Shown: positions 38,027 through 47,403, counted from the stretch's first letter. The stretch is DNA of 64,000 nucleotides from Bacillota bacterium (GCA_023398495.1 JAEWSG010000129.1:1-64000), one strand, 5' to 3'. The notes: generated from the sequence alone by a model not told the origin. Numbers and translations: made by a program.

Positions 38027-39700
38027 TCAGCTTAAACCCTCGTCATACCCGACTACAGTCCAAATCCCCGTATTATCCTGTCTTATCAACCTCTTCAAGT
38101 ATACCCTGCTTATTGTGGTTTTGTCCGCACCTACCTCTACTATAGCTGCTATTCCATCGTTTTGCGAAATTTTCAGTTCTTCATACAAAACAGGATACTC
38201 TCCCTGAATACCTTCAGGAGAAATCTTCAAGCTGACAAAAACCTGAGCAACATATGCGGGGTCAAGCTTCCATGGTGACTTTCCTGCATCTACGCTTTTT
38301 TGTTCATTTTTTTCAACTTCCATATCAACTGGAACTTCAATTTGTGGCTTACTTATTATTTTACCGTCAGCAGTTGGAATCTCAAACATACTACCCGACA
38401 AATCCTCTACAAATAGAGCCAATTCTTCCAAAGGTGCATTTCCGATAACAGCATATTCGAATCCAGATTCCTGCCAACGTATAGAATTTATGTCGGTTAC
38501 TCCTGCATATATACCACCTCCTGAAAGGATTCCAGAATCACCTTCAATGGGCGACTGAATTTCTGCAATATTTCCGCCAACTTTCCCAAGTAACGATGTT
38601 ACAGCTGGTCTAAATTCGCCTGTTGACTTACCCTGCAAAATAACTATCCTGTTTTCTCTATCCTGTGAAAAGTAATAAAACTTAACTATATTTGAATTAT
38701 TAGCAACCGCTATACTCTCCAAATCATATTCTACCGGAACATTATCACATGCTTTTGGTACAAAACCCGAAATACTAATAGCTTCCTCAATATATCCAAC
38801 CATTTGCTCTGGATTTGTATCTATTTCGTCAAATCCGCCAGGAAGACTATAAACAGTAAGCTCCGGTGGTATCTCAGAAGTAATTTCAATTTCAGAATAA
38901 GCTACAGTATATTGAATTGAATTCTTAGTACTGTTCTGCCTTTTTAGTGGTAACCTGTTCTCCTTGTCAATCCATATCCTGTATGGTTCTCCGCCATTTG
39001 GCCTAACTTCAACAATATTAGCCACCCTCCCTGAAACCCTATCTTCACCAGCGTCTTTAACATCTATGGCATTTTTTACTTCCTCAATTTCTTTCCCTAA
39101 CTCAAAAGTAAACCTATATGGATCCGGAAATGCACTAAAGATATATACTTTCTTTTCGTCAGGGCGAATCTGCCATTTTTTCTGTCCGTTATTTACTGTT
39201 ATAACCCCTTTAAAAAATCCTTCAAGCTCTTTAACATAATAGTTGCCCTCCTTATCAGTCCAGACTTCTCTTTTAGCCTGTATATGTTCTTTTCCATCTG
39301 CATTGGTCTCAATAATTTCAACTATTCCATGATATGCTTTCACTTCTTCAAAGGCTTGCTCCATAGCATAGACAATATTGTTTCTTCCAAGTGGCAACAC
39401 AGAATTTAAAATAATCACTATAGCAACAACTGCTGCTATTGCTGCTATTCCACCATACCAGGCTAATTTCAGCTTTCTGTAGGAAGCCTTTCGTGATAAC
39501 CGTTCATATACCAAATGAGTAACTTTATGCGGATAGTCAGCACCTGGAAGATCAGGTTCTCTCAATCTTCTGACCTTTTTCACCGTATCCATAAGTTCTT
39601 TAAGCTCCTTTGAATCAACTGATTCATTCGGTTCTTCCGGCCTTTTCTCTGCATTCAGGCTATCAATATAGTCTGACAATTTCTTCTCAATATTTCTCAT
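38027..39700 (-). CDS. Membrane anti-sigma-like protein with LolA/RseB-like outer domain
   Basis: 557 residues. A 75-residue cytoplasmic N-terminus, one membrane segment (about 80-103, LAWYGGIAAIAAVVAIVIIL), then a long outer region. Its first half has the fold signs of outer-membrane-lipoprotein-sorting-like proteins (AYHGIVEIIETNADGKEH, KREVWTDKEGNYYV, WIDKENRLPLKRQ), as in other clostridial sigma-linked membrane proteins. It begins 11 bases after the ECF gene at 39712-40251 and is likely its regulator. Confidence 0.75.
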   Translation of the reverse strand: MRNIEKKLSDYIDSLNAEKRPEEPNESVDSKELKELMDTVKKVRRLREPDLPGADYPHKVTHLVYERLSRKASYRKLKLAWYGGIAAIAAVVAIVIILNSVLPLGRNNIVYAMEQAFEEVKAYHGIVEIIETNADGKEHIQAKREVWTDKEGNYYVKELEGFFKGVITVNNGQKKWQIRPDEKKVYIFSAFPDPYRFTFELGKEIEEVKNAIDVKDAGEDRVSGRVANIVEVRPNGGEPYRIWIDKENRLPLKRQNSTKNSIQYTVAYSEIEITSEIPPELTVYSLPGGFDEIDTNPEQMVGYIEEAISISGFVPKACDNVPVEYDLESIAVANNSNIVKFYYFSQDRENRIVILQGKSTGEFRPAVTSLLGKVGGNIAEIQSPIEGDSGILSGGGIYAGVTDINSIRWQESGFEYAVIGNAPLEELALFVEDLSGSMFEIPTADGKIISKPQIEVPVDMEVEKNEQKSVDAGKSPWKLDPAYVAQVFVSLKISPEGIQGEYPVLYEELKISQNDGIAAIVEVGADKTTISRVYLKRLIRQDNTGIWTVVGYDEGLS

Positions 39701-39711
39701 AATTTTCCCTC

Positions 39712-40251
39712 CTAAAGTCCATCATCATTCTTAAGAATTACAGCCAGAATTTTCAAAGCTCTGTATTGTAACACTCGGATGGCACCTTCCTTTTTATTCA
39801 TAATCTTTGCACACTCAGCCGTAGAGTAACCTTTAATTATCCTTAGTTCAATTATCATACGCTGCTCCTCACTTAAGCTGTTTAGAGCATTTCTAATTAA
39901 AGCTTTTTGTGCACTAGCCTCTGTAGTGTCCTCAACCGACACTTCCATGGGGTTAATTGCTTCAAGATCAATGTTTACCCCTTCACACCTCTTCTTGCGC
40001 CATTTATCCCTTAGTATATTTAGCGAAACAGTTTTTAAAAAGCCAACATACTTTTCAATTTTAACAGTGCTGTTCTGTAAATGGGAAAGTGCCCTGACAT
40101 AGGTTTCCTGAGTTATATCTTCGGCCTCCTGGCGGTTTTGCACCTTATAGTATATAAATCTGTATACAGCTTCCCACGTAGAAGAACAAATTTCTTCTAT
40201 TGCATTAAAGTCATCACAATGAGCCTTCTTATGCTTATCTTCTCCAAACAT
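39712..40251 (-). CDS. ECF-family RNA polymerase sigma factor
   Basis: 179 residues. Region 2: RQEAEDITQETYVRALSHL with KWRKKRC; region 4: SLSEEQRMIIELRIIKGYSTAECAKIM and EGAIRVLQYRALKIL. It heads a two-gene operon with the membrane protein downstream. A very good ECF-type promoter lies at 40369-40395 on the same strand, so autoregulation is likely. It is not closely similar to the ECF factor at 37222. Confidence 0.92.
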   Translation of the reverse strand: MFGEDKHKKAHCDDFNAIEEICSSTWEAVYRFIYYKVQNRQEAEDITQETYVRALSHLQNSTVKIEKYVGFLKTVSLNILRDKWRKKRCEGVNIDLEAINPMEVSVEDTTEASAQKALIRNALNSLSEEQRMIIELRIIKGYSTAECAKIMNKKEGAIRVLQYRALKILAVILKNDDGL

Positions 40252-40368
40252 GTTCTTTATCTCCTTCTCGTTTCGCTTACGCTACACTTCTTGCCCATGC
40301 AACCTGTCCAGTTAATAGTGCAGCAGTTGAATGAATTTGATTGCTGTCTCTATGTATACAACAATATT

Positions 40369-40395
40369 GACGAATGAGTACTACAAAATGTTACA
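40369..40395 (-). promoter_or_regulatory. ECF-type promoter of the sigma operon
   Basis: On the minus strand TGTAAC and CGTC are separated by 17 bases, a good match to ECF promoters of the sigma-X/V/M type. It is about 118 bases ahead of the start codon. The remainder of 40252-40623 shows no gene. Confidence 0.65.
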
Positions 40396-40623
40396 TGAAA
40401 ATATTGTCTTTTATAGCATCTTCAAATATTCTTATAAAATCTAAATGCTCCTTTGACTATAAATGGCTTTTTAATTCAGATGCTTAAAGTGATGAAAGGT
40501 CCCAACCCATCAATCCACATAACCCTTCAGCTACAAGGCATCCAGTCATTTTAGCACAGTATCTACATAAAATGAATAATCTATAGTAGTATATAAAACA
40601 AATATAAGGAGACCTTTAATAAC

Positions 40624-41298
40624 ATGCAGTATACAAACACAATGATTCTTCCGGGACAACATCAATTACCTCCACTTCCATATGCATATAACGCTCTTGA
40701 ACCGATAATAAGTGCAAGAACGCTTAAAATTCATCATGACAAACATCACAAATCCTATGTCGATGGTCTGAATAAAGCCGAAATCAACCTTGTTGAAGCA
40801 CGCAACCAAAATGATTACAAGTATATAAAATACTTGGAAAACGAGCTTGCCTTCAATGGTTCCGGACATATTTTACACAGCATTTTCTGGACAATTATGG
40901 CTCCGATAGGAATGGGAGGACAGCCTGGTCCCTACACTATTAACCAGATTAATAGCTACTTCGGTAATTTTAACTCCTTTAGAGAACAATTTAAAAACGC
41001 AACCGAAAAGGTTGAAGCATCTGGTTGGGGATTGCTGACTTGGCAGCCAACATGGAGACGAATGGAAATCTTACAGGCAGAAAAGCACCAAAACCTGACG
41101 CAATGGAGTGGAATTCCCATTCTGGTTTGTGACGTATGGGAACACGCTTATTATCTGGACTACCAGAACGAACGTAAGAAATTTATCGATGCCTGGTGGA
41201 ATTTGATTAACTGGTATGAAGTTGAAAGGAGACTGCTCCTGGCAATGAACGGTCACGTACCGCTTATACTTATGAACAATAACTTTCAGCCCGGATAA
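40624..41298 (+). CDS. sodA: Fe/Mn superoxide dismutase
   Basis: 224 residues. The four metal ligands are visible: His in TLKIHHDKHH, His in GHILHSIFW, and Asp and His in CDVWEHAYYLDYQN. The N-terminal helical hairpin and C-terminal alpha/beta domain have normal length. The enzyme dismutates superoxide, protecting an anaerobe during air exposure. ATG 40624 follows AAGGAGACC. Metal preference (Fe or Mn) cannot be decided by eye. Confidence 0.9.
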   Translation: MQYTNTMILPGQHQLPPLPYAYNALEPIISARTLKIHHDKHHKSYVDGLNKAEINLVEARNQNDYKYIKYLENELAFNGSGHILHSIFWTIMAPIGMGGQPGPYTINQINSYFGNFNSFREQFKNATEKVEASGWGLLTWQPTWRRMEILQAEKHQNLTQWSGIPILVCDVWEHAYYLDYQNERKKFIDAWWNLINWYEVERRLLLAMNGHVPLILMNNNFQPG

Positions 41299-41362
41299 AA
41301 TGAACCTCCAAGGATTTGGCAAATCTACTTGTTGCAATAGTTTACCGAATCCTTGCAGTTTC

Positions 41363-41415
41363 TCCTTACTAACCTATGTCAATCTTGTATCAAGAGCAAC
41401 ATAGGTTAGTAAGGA
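41363..41415. repeat. 17-bp perfect inverted repeat
   Basis: TCCTTACTAACCTATGT at 41363-41379 and its exact complement at 41399-41415 enclose a 19-base loop. There is no T-run, so it is not a classic terminator. It lies between the dismutase gene and the peptidase-transporter gene. Confidence 0.7.
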
Positions 41416-41538
41416 TTGCTATAGAAAATCAAGGGTGTATTTAATTATCGTGCACCCGAAAATCAATCGGCTGCTTCACATATTAACATTTTTTTGATAC
41501 TATAATCATATAAAATTATAGGATTGGAACAAAGTGTT

Positions 41539-43716
41539 ATGTTCAATCGTTTTAATAAAAATTACAAATGTGTACGACAATATGATATCACTGACTGCGG
41601 TGCAGCATGTCTATCAAGCATTTCCCGTTTTTATGGCCTTAAAATTTCTCTTACCAAAATCCGGGAAATGGCAGGTACGGATACTATGGGTACAAATGCT
41701 TACGGTTTAATTCTTGCTGCAAAAAAACTTGGCTTTAAAGCAAACGGAGTTAAAGCGTCAAAGGAAGATTTGGTGAAGGATTTTAAGTTGCCTGCCATCG
41801 CAAATGTAATTGTCGACAATAAACTTACTCATTTTGTTGTTATTTATTCTATAAAAAATAATGTTGTTATTGTAGCTGATCCTGATAAAGGAATAGTTCG
41901 GCACTCCCTGGATTTTTTCAGTTCCATATGGACGGGTGGACTAATTTTACTTGAACCTGATAAGCATTTTAAAAAGGGCAATTATACCCAAAGCATGTTG
42001 CTAAAATTCGTAGGATTACTCAAACCATTACGCCGCACTCTTTTGGTTATATTTCTTGCATCACTTTTATATACCGGCTTAGGTCTTGCAGGTTCTTTTT
42101 ATATAAAGTTTCTCTTTGACGATCTTATGGACTTTGACAAGTTAGCTAGTCTTCATTATGTTTCAATAGCCTTTGTAATTTTATTTGTTATTCAGATATC
42201 TTTGAATTTTTACAGAAATTTTCTTCTAACCAAACTTACTATAAGCATCGATAAATCGATAATGATGGAATACTACTCCCATGTGCTTAAGCTTCCTATG
42301 AATTTTTTCAATTCAAGAAAGTCCGGAGAAATACTGTCGAGGTTTATGGATGCCTCTAAAATAAGGGAAGCAATTTCCGGTGCCGTACTCACAATAATGA
42401 TTGATACTATTATGGCTTTTGTTGGAGGAATCCTGCTGTATATGCAAAGCCCTGTTCTCTTTCTGATATCCGTTGTAATTATTTTACTATACGGAATTAT
42501 CGTTACAGCTTTTAACATACCTATAAAAAATGCAAACAGAAAAATAATGGAGGACAATGCACAGTTGACCTCTTCCCTGGTTGAATCCATCAAAGGCATT
42601 GAAACGGTAAAATCCTTTTGTGCTGAACTTCAAACAGAAAAGAACACCAGCAAGAAGTTAGATACATTGATAAAAAGTAGCTTTAAAGAAAGTTTGCTTC
42701 AAATAAACCTGTCTTCACTTACAGGCCTTGTCGCCGGTCTAGGAGGAATTATTATTCTTTGGGCAGGTGCATACAATATTATAATGGGAACCATAAGTCC
42801 CGGTCAGCTGCTTGCATTTAATTCATTGCTTGTATACTTTCTGTCTCCCATAAGAAATCTAATTGATCTTCAGCCGCTTATTCAAACTGCCGTTGTAGCT
42901 TCTAACCGACTTGGTGAAATACTTGAGCTCAAAACCGAAAGTGATTTATGGTCGGTTAAAAACACTTTGCAAGAATCTTTAAAAGGGGATATCGAGTTCA
43001 AAAATGTGAGTTTTCGCTACGGCACTAGAAATCTTGTGCTAAAGAATATAGATCTGACTATACCTAAAGGTCAAAAAGTCGCCTTAGTAGGAGAGAGCGG
43101 TTCCGGAAAAACCACATTGGTAAGGCTTTTACTGAATTACTACACCCCTGAACAGGGAGATATCTTGATATCAAAGCAAAACCTCAAAGACTTTGACATT
43201 AAACTATTGAGAAAAAAGATTGCATTTATTTCTCAAGATGTTTTTATTTTCAGCGGTACCGTAAAAGAAAATCTTAGCATAGGTTCAGAAGATGTCGATA
43301 AAATCGATAATAACGAAATAGTAAAAGCGTGCAAAATGGCAAGAGCCCATGAATTTATCGAAAATCTTCCCCTCGGATATGATACCTATTTACAAGAAGA
43401 TGGCTCAAACCTCTCTGAAGGCCAGAAACAACGACTTGCAATTGCAAGAGCAATTCTTAAAGATCCTGATATTCTTATAATGGATGAGGCAACCAGTAAT
43501 CTTGATACCATTACCGAAAACTACATCAAAGAGACAATAACTAATTTTGCATCGGATATCACCGTCATAATAATCGCTCACAGGCTCAGTACCGTTGTAA
43601 ACTGCGACAAAATTTATGTTCTCGATAAAGGTGAAATAATCGAGAGCGGTTCTCACAATGAGCTTATGGTTCTAGACAGCTACTATCGTAAAATGTGGCA
43701 ACACACCGAATTATAG
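41539..43716 (+). CDS. C39 peptidase-containing ABC transporter (double-glycine leader export)
   Basis: 725 residues from ATG 41539 (TTG 41524 would add five residues; family members start here). The N-terminal C39 peptidase has the catalytic Cys20 in DITDCGAACL, His in LTHFVV and Asp in VADPDKG. A six-segment membrane domain spans about 160-430. The ATPase domain has GESGSGKTT, LSEGQKQR and ILIMDEATSNLD. Such transporters cut leader peptides after Gly-Gly while exporting the core. The only double-glycine precursor in view is the YGI-repeat peptide 2.2 kb downstream, which ends its leader in MEMTGG. The transporter is therefore the likely exporter of that RiPP. Confidence 0.93.
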   Translation: MFNRFNKNYKCVRQYDITDCGAACLSSISRFYGLKISLTKIREMAGTDTMGTNAYGLILAAKKLGFKANGVKASKEDLVKDFKLPAIANVIVDNKLTHFVVIYSIKNNVVIVADPDKGIVRHSLDFFSSIWTGGLILLEPDKHFKKGNYTQSMLLKFVGLLKPLRRTLLVIFLASLLYTGLGLAGSFYIKFLFDDLMDFDKLASLHYVSIAFVILFVIQISLNFYRNFLLTKLTISIDKSIMMEYYSHVLKLPMNFFNSRKSGEILSRFMDASKIREAISGAVLTIMIDTIMAFVGGILLYMQSPVLFLISVVIILLYGIIVTAFNIPIKNANRKIMEDNAQLTSSLVESIKGIETVKSFCAELQTEKNTSKKLDTLIKSSFKESLLQINLSSLTGLVAGLGGIIILWAGAYNIIMGTISPGQLLAFNSLLVYFLSPIRNLIDLQPLIQTAVVASNRLGEILELKTESDLWSVKNTLQESLKGDIEFKNVSFRYGTRNLVLKNIDLTIPKGQKVALVGESGSGKTTLVRLLLNYYTPEQGDILISKQNLKDFDIKLLRKKIAFISQDVFIFSGTVKENLSIGSEDVDKIDNNEIVKACKMARAHEFIENLPLGYDTYLQEDGSNLSEGQKQRLAIARAILKDPDILIMDEATSNLDTITENYIKETITNFASDITVIIIAHRLSTVVNCDKIYVLDKGEIIESGSHNELMVLDSYYRKMWQHTEL

Positions 43717-43895
43717 GTTTAAGGGTTTTCAAACAAACAATTATTCCAGGGTACAGTTTTTGCTTTTGTAACATATTATTCCAGGTATCGGTTATTTACC
43801 TGATACCACCTAACCAAAATTTTTATTTTGAGCTTTGACTTGTTATTAATAATGCTATACAATAAATGTAAAGAATTGTTTTTCCATGTCATCAT

Positions 43896-43980
43896 CTAGT
43901 GCTTCTTTATAAATCGCGAAAATGATTTTACAATGACAAATTGAATTTTCACGATAATAAATCAAGGAAATTGAAGCACG
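43896..43980 (+). repeat. Imperfect inverted repeat element with CTAGTGC end
   Basis: It begins CTAGTGCTTC and ends GAAGCACG, with a 24-base internal string shared with 19356-19379. The surrounding gap 43717-44228 is A/T-rich and shows no coding frame; it should contain the promoter of the radical SAM gene. Confidence 0.55.
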
Positions 43981-44228
43981 ATGTAAAATCTTTATCACGT
44001 TTAATATAATAAACAAAGGATTGTTATAGAGATAAAATTTTTATTACTGATTTTTTGAAACACTTTATTGGGGAGCCTTTTAGTTAATTAATATCATCTT
44101 CTAATCGCCTTATTCTCTACGTCTATACCTTTTATACAAACTAACTCTCTATTCCCCAATCAACAATAATGTATAATGCAATTTTCATATTAATTTAAGT
44201 AATTTTAGGGTAAGGAGAGTGTATAAAT

Positions 44229-45755
44229 ATGAATAGTCCTGTTACTGCTGTTTGGGAAATTACGATGGGGTGCAACATGCGTTGCAAACACTGTGGTTCC
44301 AGCTGCGAAAATGCTTTGGAAGGAGAACTTTCAACTCAAGAAGTTCTAAAGCTCTGCGACGATATGGGTAAGTTGGGTTTTCAATGGATTACCTTGTCCG
44401 GGGGAGAGCCTACGACGCGTAAAGACTGGGATCTCATAGCCAAAAGACTTAAGGAAAACGGTATAATCCCAAATATGATCACCAACGGCTGGCTCATGAA
44501 CGAAGAAATAGCCGACAGAGCTGTTAATGCCGGCATCAACACAATTGCAATAAGTGTTGACGGTCTCGAAGAAACTCATGATTTCATACGAAAAAAAGAT
44601 TCTTTTAAAAGAATCATGCATGCTTTCGACATTCTGAAAACAAAAAAAATCAATTACTCCGCTATTACTACAATAAACAACCGGAATATAAAAGAACTAC
44701 CCGAACTCAGAGAAATTTTAATCGAAAAGGGTGTAATGGGTTGGCAACTTCAGCTTGGTCTTCCCATGGGTAACATGGCTAAAAACAGCGATCTTGTAGC
44801 CCAACCTCATCACATGAATGATGTAATCGAATTTTCCTATAACACCATGATGGAAGGTCACAACATAGATGTCCAGCTTGCTGACTGCATCGGCTATTAT
44901 AACCTTAAGGAAATAGAAGTCCGCAAAAAGAGCCTCGGGGTTGAAGAATATGCCTGGACTGGCTGCGGGGCTGGAAAATACAGTCTTGGAATACTTCATA
45001 ACGGCGATATATTAGGTTGTACATCAGTAAGGGATAAAAGTTTTATAGAAGGAAACGCTCTGAAAACCCCTCTTATTGAAATCTGGGAAAATCCAGATAG
45101 TTTTGCCTGGAACAGGAAGCTTACAAAGGATCAACTAAGCGGAATATGCAAAAAATGCGTATTCGGGAATCAATGTCTTGGAGGTTGTTCTAACACCCGT
45201 TTGACTATGGAAGGTAATGTTTATGGCGAGAACAGATACTGTTCGTACAATTTTGCTATTAGTACCGCTAAAAATCAACTTGATAAAATTGAAGATATCA
45301 GTGAAATAATGTCAAAGGCACAAAAGTTTATAGATAATAACAACTTTCAGCTGGCAGAAATAATGCTTTCAAAGGCTATAGAGAAAGACAGTACTAATTT
45401 AAAAGCTCATGAACTCTATGGTTTTGTAAGCTTTATGCTGGGAAACTATTTGGATGCAAAAAAGGCAAATGAAGCAATACTTGACAAAGAGCCTGATAAT
45501 GCATATGCAAACAAGGGAATGGGCCTTAGCTTAGGAAGACTTGGAGAGGTAAATAAGGGAATTGAGTACTTGAGAAAAGCAATCAGCCTTTCAGACGAGA
45601 ATTTTACAGATCCTTACCATGATCTGGCTGTTCTGCTTTTGGAAAACGACAGAAGGGAAGAAGCTTTAAAAATCATTGAGGAAGGCAGAAAAAAATATCC
45701 CTCCTTTGAATCAAAAAGCAAAGATTTATATGAACTGCTTACACATGCTTCCTAG
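44229..45755 (+). CDS. Radical SAM/SPASM peptide maturase with C-terminal TPR domain (splicease candidate)
   Basis: 508 residues. AAGGAGAG precedes ATG 44229. The radical SAM motif is C15-NMR-C19-KH-C22, followed by the SAM-binding SGGEPTTR segment. A SPASM domain spans about 235-345 with cysteines in TGCGAGKYSLGILHNGDILGC, GICKKCVFGNQCLGGCSN and YCSYN, enough for two auxiliary iron-sulfur clusters. Residues from about 360 form three to four TPR repeats. The enzyme lies 113 bases ahead of a repeat-rich RiPP precursor and is its evident modifier. The XYG motifs in that precursor suggest splicease chemistry (PlpX-type removal of a tyramine unit), but this rests on the motif and not on similarity scores. 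Other radical SAM chemistry (cyclophane or epimerisation) remains possible. Confidence 0.88.
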   Translation: MNSPVTAVWEITMGCNMRCKHCGSSCENALEGELSTQEVLKLCDDMGKLGFQWITLSGGEPTTRKDWDLIAKRLKENGIIPNMITNGWLMNEEIADRAVNAGINTIAISVDGLEETHDFIRKKDSFKRIMHAFDILKTKKINYSAITTINNRNIKELPELREILIEKGVMGWQLQLGLPMGNMAKNSDLVAQPHHMNDVIEFSYNTMMEGHNIDVQLADCIGYYNLKEIEVRKKSLGVEEYAWTGCGAGKYSLGILHNGDILGCTSVRDKSFIEGNALKTPLIEIWENPDSFAWNRKLTKDQLSGICKKCVFGNQCLGGCSNTRLTMEGNVYGENRYCSYNFAISTAKNQLDKIEDISEIMSKAQKFIDNNNFQLAEIMLSKAIEKDSTNLKAHELYGFVSFMLGNYLDAKKANEAILDKEPDNAYANKGMGLSLGRLGEVNKGIEYLRKAISLSDENFTDPYHDLAVLLLENDRREEALKIIEEGRKKYPSFESKSKDLYELLTHAS

Positions 45756-45796
45756 TGCCTCTACGAGGTAACTGGATAGCATAAAGTTAACCAGTC

Positions 45797-45828
45797 ACAA
45801 AAGCATTATAGAGATAAATTGCTTTTGT
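45797..45828 (+). promoter_or_regulatory. Hairpin ahead of the RiPP precursor
   Basis: ACAAAAGCA (45797-45805) pairs with TGCTTTTGT (45820-45828) between the maturase and precursor genes. It may stabilise or process the precursor mRNA; it lacks a T-run typical of a terminator. Confidence 0.4.
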
Positions 45829-45868
45829 ATGGTATATATCAACACCTGATGCAAAGGAGGTGAAAATA

Positions 45869-46108
45869 ATGTCTGATTCAAAAAAATTAAACATTGGTAC
45901 CGAAATGACAGATGATGAGCTTATGGAAATGACCGGTGGTTCTACATTCAGTATTGCGTGCGAGAAGCAATATGCTTTTAGACCCGCTACTCCTGGTCTT
46001 AAGTATGGCATTCCTGTAGCTAAGTATGGCATCCAACCTATAGAACAACCTTTATACGGTATCAAACCAATTGAAATGCCATTGTATGGTATTAAACCTG
46101 TTTTTTGA
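45869..46108 (+). CDS. RiPP precursor peptide with four YGI repeats
   Basis: 79 residues from ATG 45869, preceded by an excellent AAAGGAGGTGA; GTG 45860 lies inside that site and is rejected. The leader (1-24) ends in TDDELMEMTGG, a classic double-glycine cleavage site matched by the C39 transporter upstream. The core (25-79) has one Cys (C31) and then four near-identical motifs: KYGIP (45-49), KYGIQP (52-57), LYGIKP (62-67) and LYGIKP (72-77), with two PIE(Q/M)PLYGIKP units near the end. Each contains an XYG tripeptide. XYG is the splice site of PlpX-type spliceases, which remove a tyramine-equivalent and leave an alpha-keto-beta-amino acid. A strong terminator follows. Confidence 0.85.
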   Translation: MSDSKKLNIGTEMTDDELMEMTGGSTFSIACEKQYAFRPATPGLKYGIPVAKYGIQPIEQPLYGIKPIEMPLYGIKPVF

Positions 46109-46125
46109 TTTTACTTTTTATGGGG

Positions 46126-46153
46126 GGCATAGTACTAAACTATGCCTTTTTTT
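46126..46153 (+). terminator. Rho-independent terminator after the precursor gene
   Basis: GGCATAGT and ACTATGCC form an 8-bp stem with a 5-base loop and a run of seven T. It would favour precursor transcript over the downstream genes, a usual arrangement in RiPP operons. Confidence 0.9.
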
Positions 46154-46266
46154 CGTAAAAAGTTCTTGCAAAAAGCAATAAAGTAATAGATGATTATTAT
46201 AGATGATTATTTTATATCATTGAAATAATTAAGGATAGAAAAAATACTATAAGGGGAATCAGTGGA

Positions 46267-47403
46267 TTGAATAGGAACAGACTACTTTTTATTGTTGTTT
46301 TATCTTTATTATGCATATTTTTTGTTAAGTCAAAAGCATATGCTACTAATGAAGCTAAATGTGTTTATTTTTTTTCAAATACATGTTCATCCTGTATGTC
46401 TATTGAAAGAGAGTTGAATATAAGTAAAAAATATAGTGCTCAAGAAATCATGCATCTGGATGTTTCTGACAAAAACAACTTAAATTTGCTATTTGAGTTT
46501 TGTGATAAATATGATGTAAAACAAAAAGACCGTTCAGTACCTATTATGTTTTTAGGTAAAAAGGTGTACACTGATGAGGATGAAATAATTCAATGCATAA
46601 AAAGTAATCTGATATTTTCTAATACTGATAATCTATTAGTAGATATAAATAAGCCAAATACTTATGAAGCCAAAATCAATGATGTTAAAATTCCTTATTT
46701 ATTATTTGCCGGTTTATTGGATGGATTCAATCCATGTGCTGTTGCAATGATTATGCTTTTAATTTCATTATTGGGATTTATGAAAGAAAAGAAAACTATA
46801 ATAAAAGTAAGTTGTAGCTTTATACTAGGAATTTTTGTTACCTATTATTTGATTGGAACCAGATTGTATTCTGCCATCTCAAATGTGAACTTCGTAAATA
46901 TAAGCATTATATTGAATTATTTCATTTTACTATTATGTTTAGTATTATTTGTTTTAAATATATATGATGGTATAAAAGCAAAAAGTGGGAAATATCCGAA
47001 TGTCGTATTAAAGTTACCAAAAGTAATTCAAAAATTAAATAAAACTTTAATGGAAAAAGCACTTAAAATTCATAATAAGAAAGTTATATACTTCATGTGC
47101 TTTGTTCTAGGGATAGCTATTTCAGTTACAGAATTTATGTGTACAGGCCAGATTTATCTCCCAATAATCCTATTAATGTCCCAAGCACGGAATTTATCAC
47201 CTGCTCAGGTTAGTCTAAATTTTTTAGTTTATAATATTGCATTTATTCTTCCTTTAGTAGTCATTAGTATTTTTGCAATTCAAAAAGAAAAAATAATTAG
47301 TGTAAGTAGCAGATTTACAGAAAAAATGCACCTTATTAAATTTGCAAACGCAGTATTTTACTTAGCTCTAGGTACAATGGTACTTTTTTTACTCATTCTT
47401 TGA
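46267..47403 (+). CDS. Membrane thioredoxin/CcdA-like protein (DsbD-type fusion)
   Basis: 378 residues from TTG 46267, about 10 bases after AAGGGGA. A signal-like first segment is followed by a thioredoxin-like domain with a CxxC active site (SNTCSSCMSIE, about residues 38-48). From residue 145 a membrane domain of six or more segments has the CcdA/DsbD hallmarks GFNPCAVAM and EFMCTGQIYLP, with one cysteine in each half. Proteins of this layout pass electrons across the membrane to outside thiols. Placed in the RiPP locus, it might reduce a cysteine or cluster-linked partner; the core has a single Cys. The order of domains is reversed relative to E. coli DsbD. Confidence 0.8.
   Translation: MNRNRLLFIVVLSLLCIFFVKSKAYATNEAKCVYFFSNTCSSCMSIERELNISKKYSAQEIMHLDVSDKNNLNLLFEFCDKYDVKQKDRSVPIMFLGKKVYTDEDEIIQCIKSNLIFSNTDNLLVDINKPNTYEAKINDVKIPYLLFAGLLDGFNPCAVAMIMLLISLLGFMKEKKTIIKVSCSFILGIFVTYYLIGTRLYSAISNVNFVNISIILNYFILLLCLVLFVLNIYDGIKAKSGKYPNVVLKLPKVIQKLNKTLMEKALKIHNKKVIYFMCFVLGIAISVTEFMCTGQIYLPIILLMSQARNLSPAQVSLNFLVYNIAFILPLVVISIFAIQKEKIISVSSRFTEKMHLIKFANAVFYLALGTMVLFLLIL

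Noticed and set aside
45787..46065. Minus-strand frame across the RiPP precursor
   Set aside because: It is antisense to the precursor, which has a strong ribosome site, leader and core repeats.
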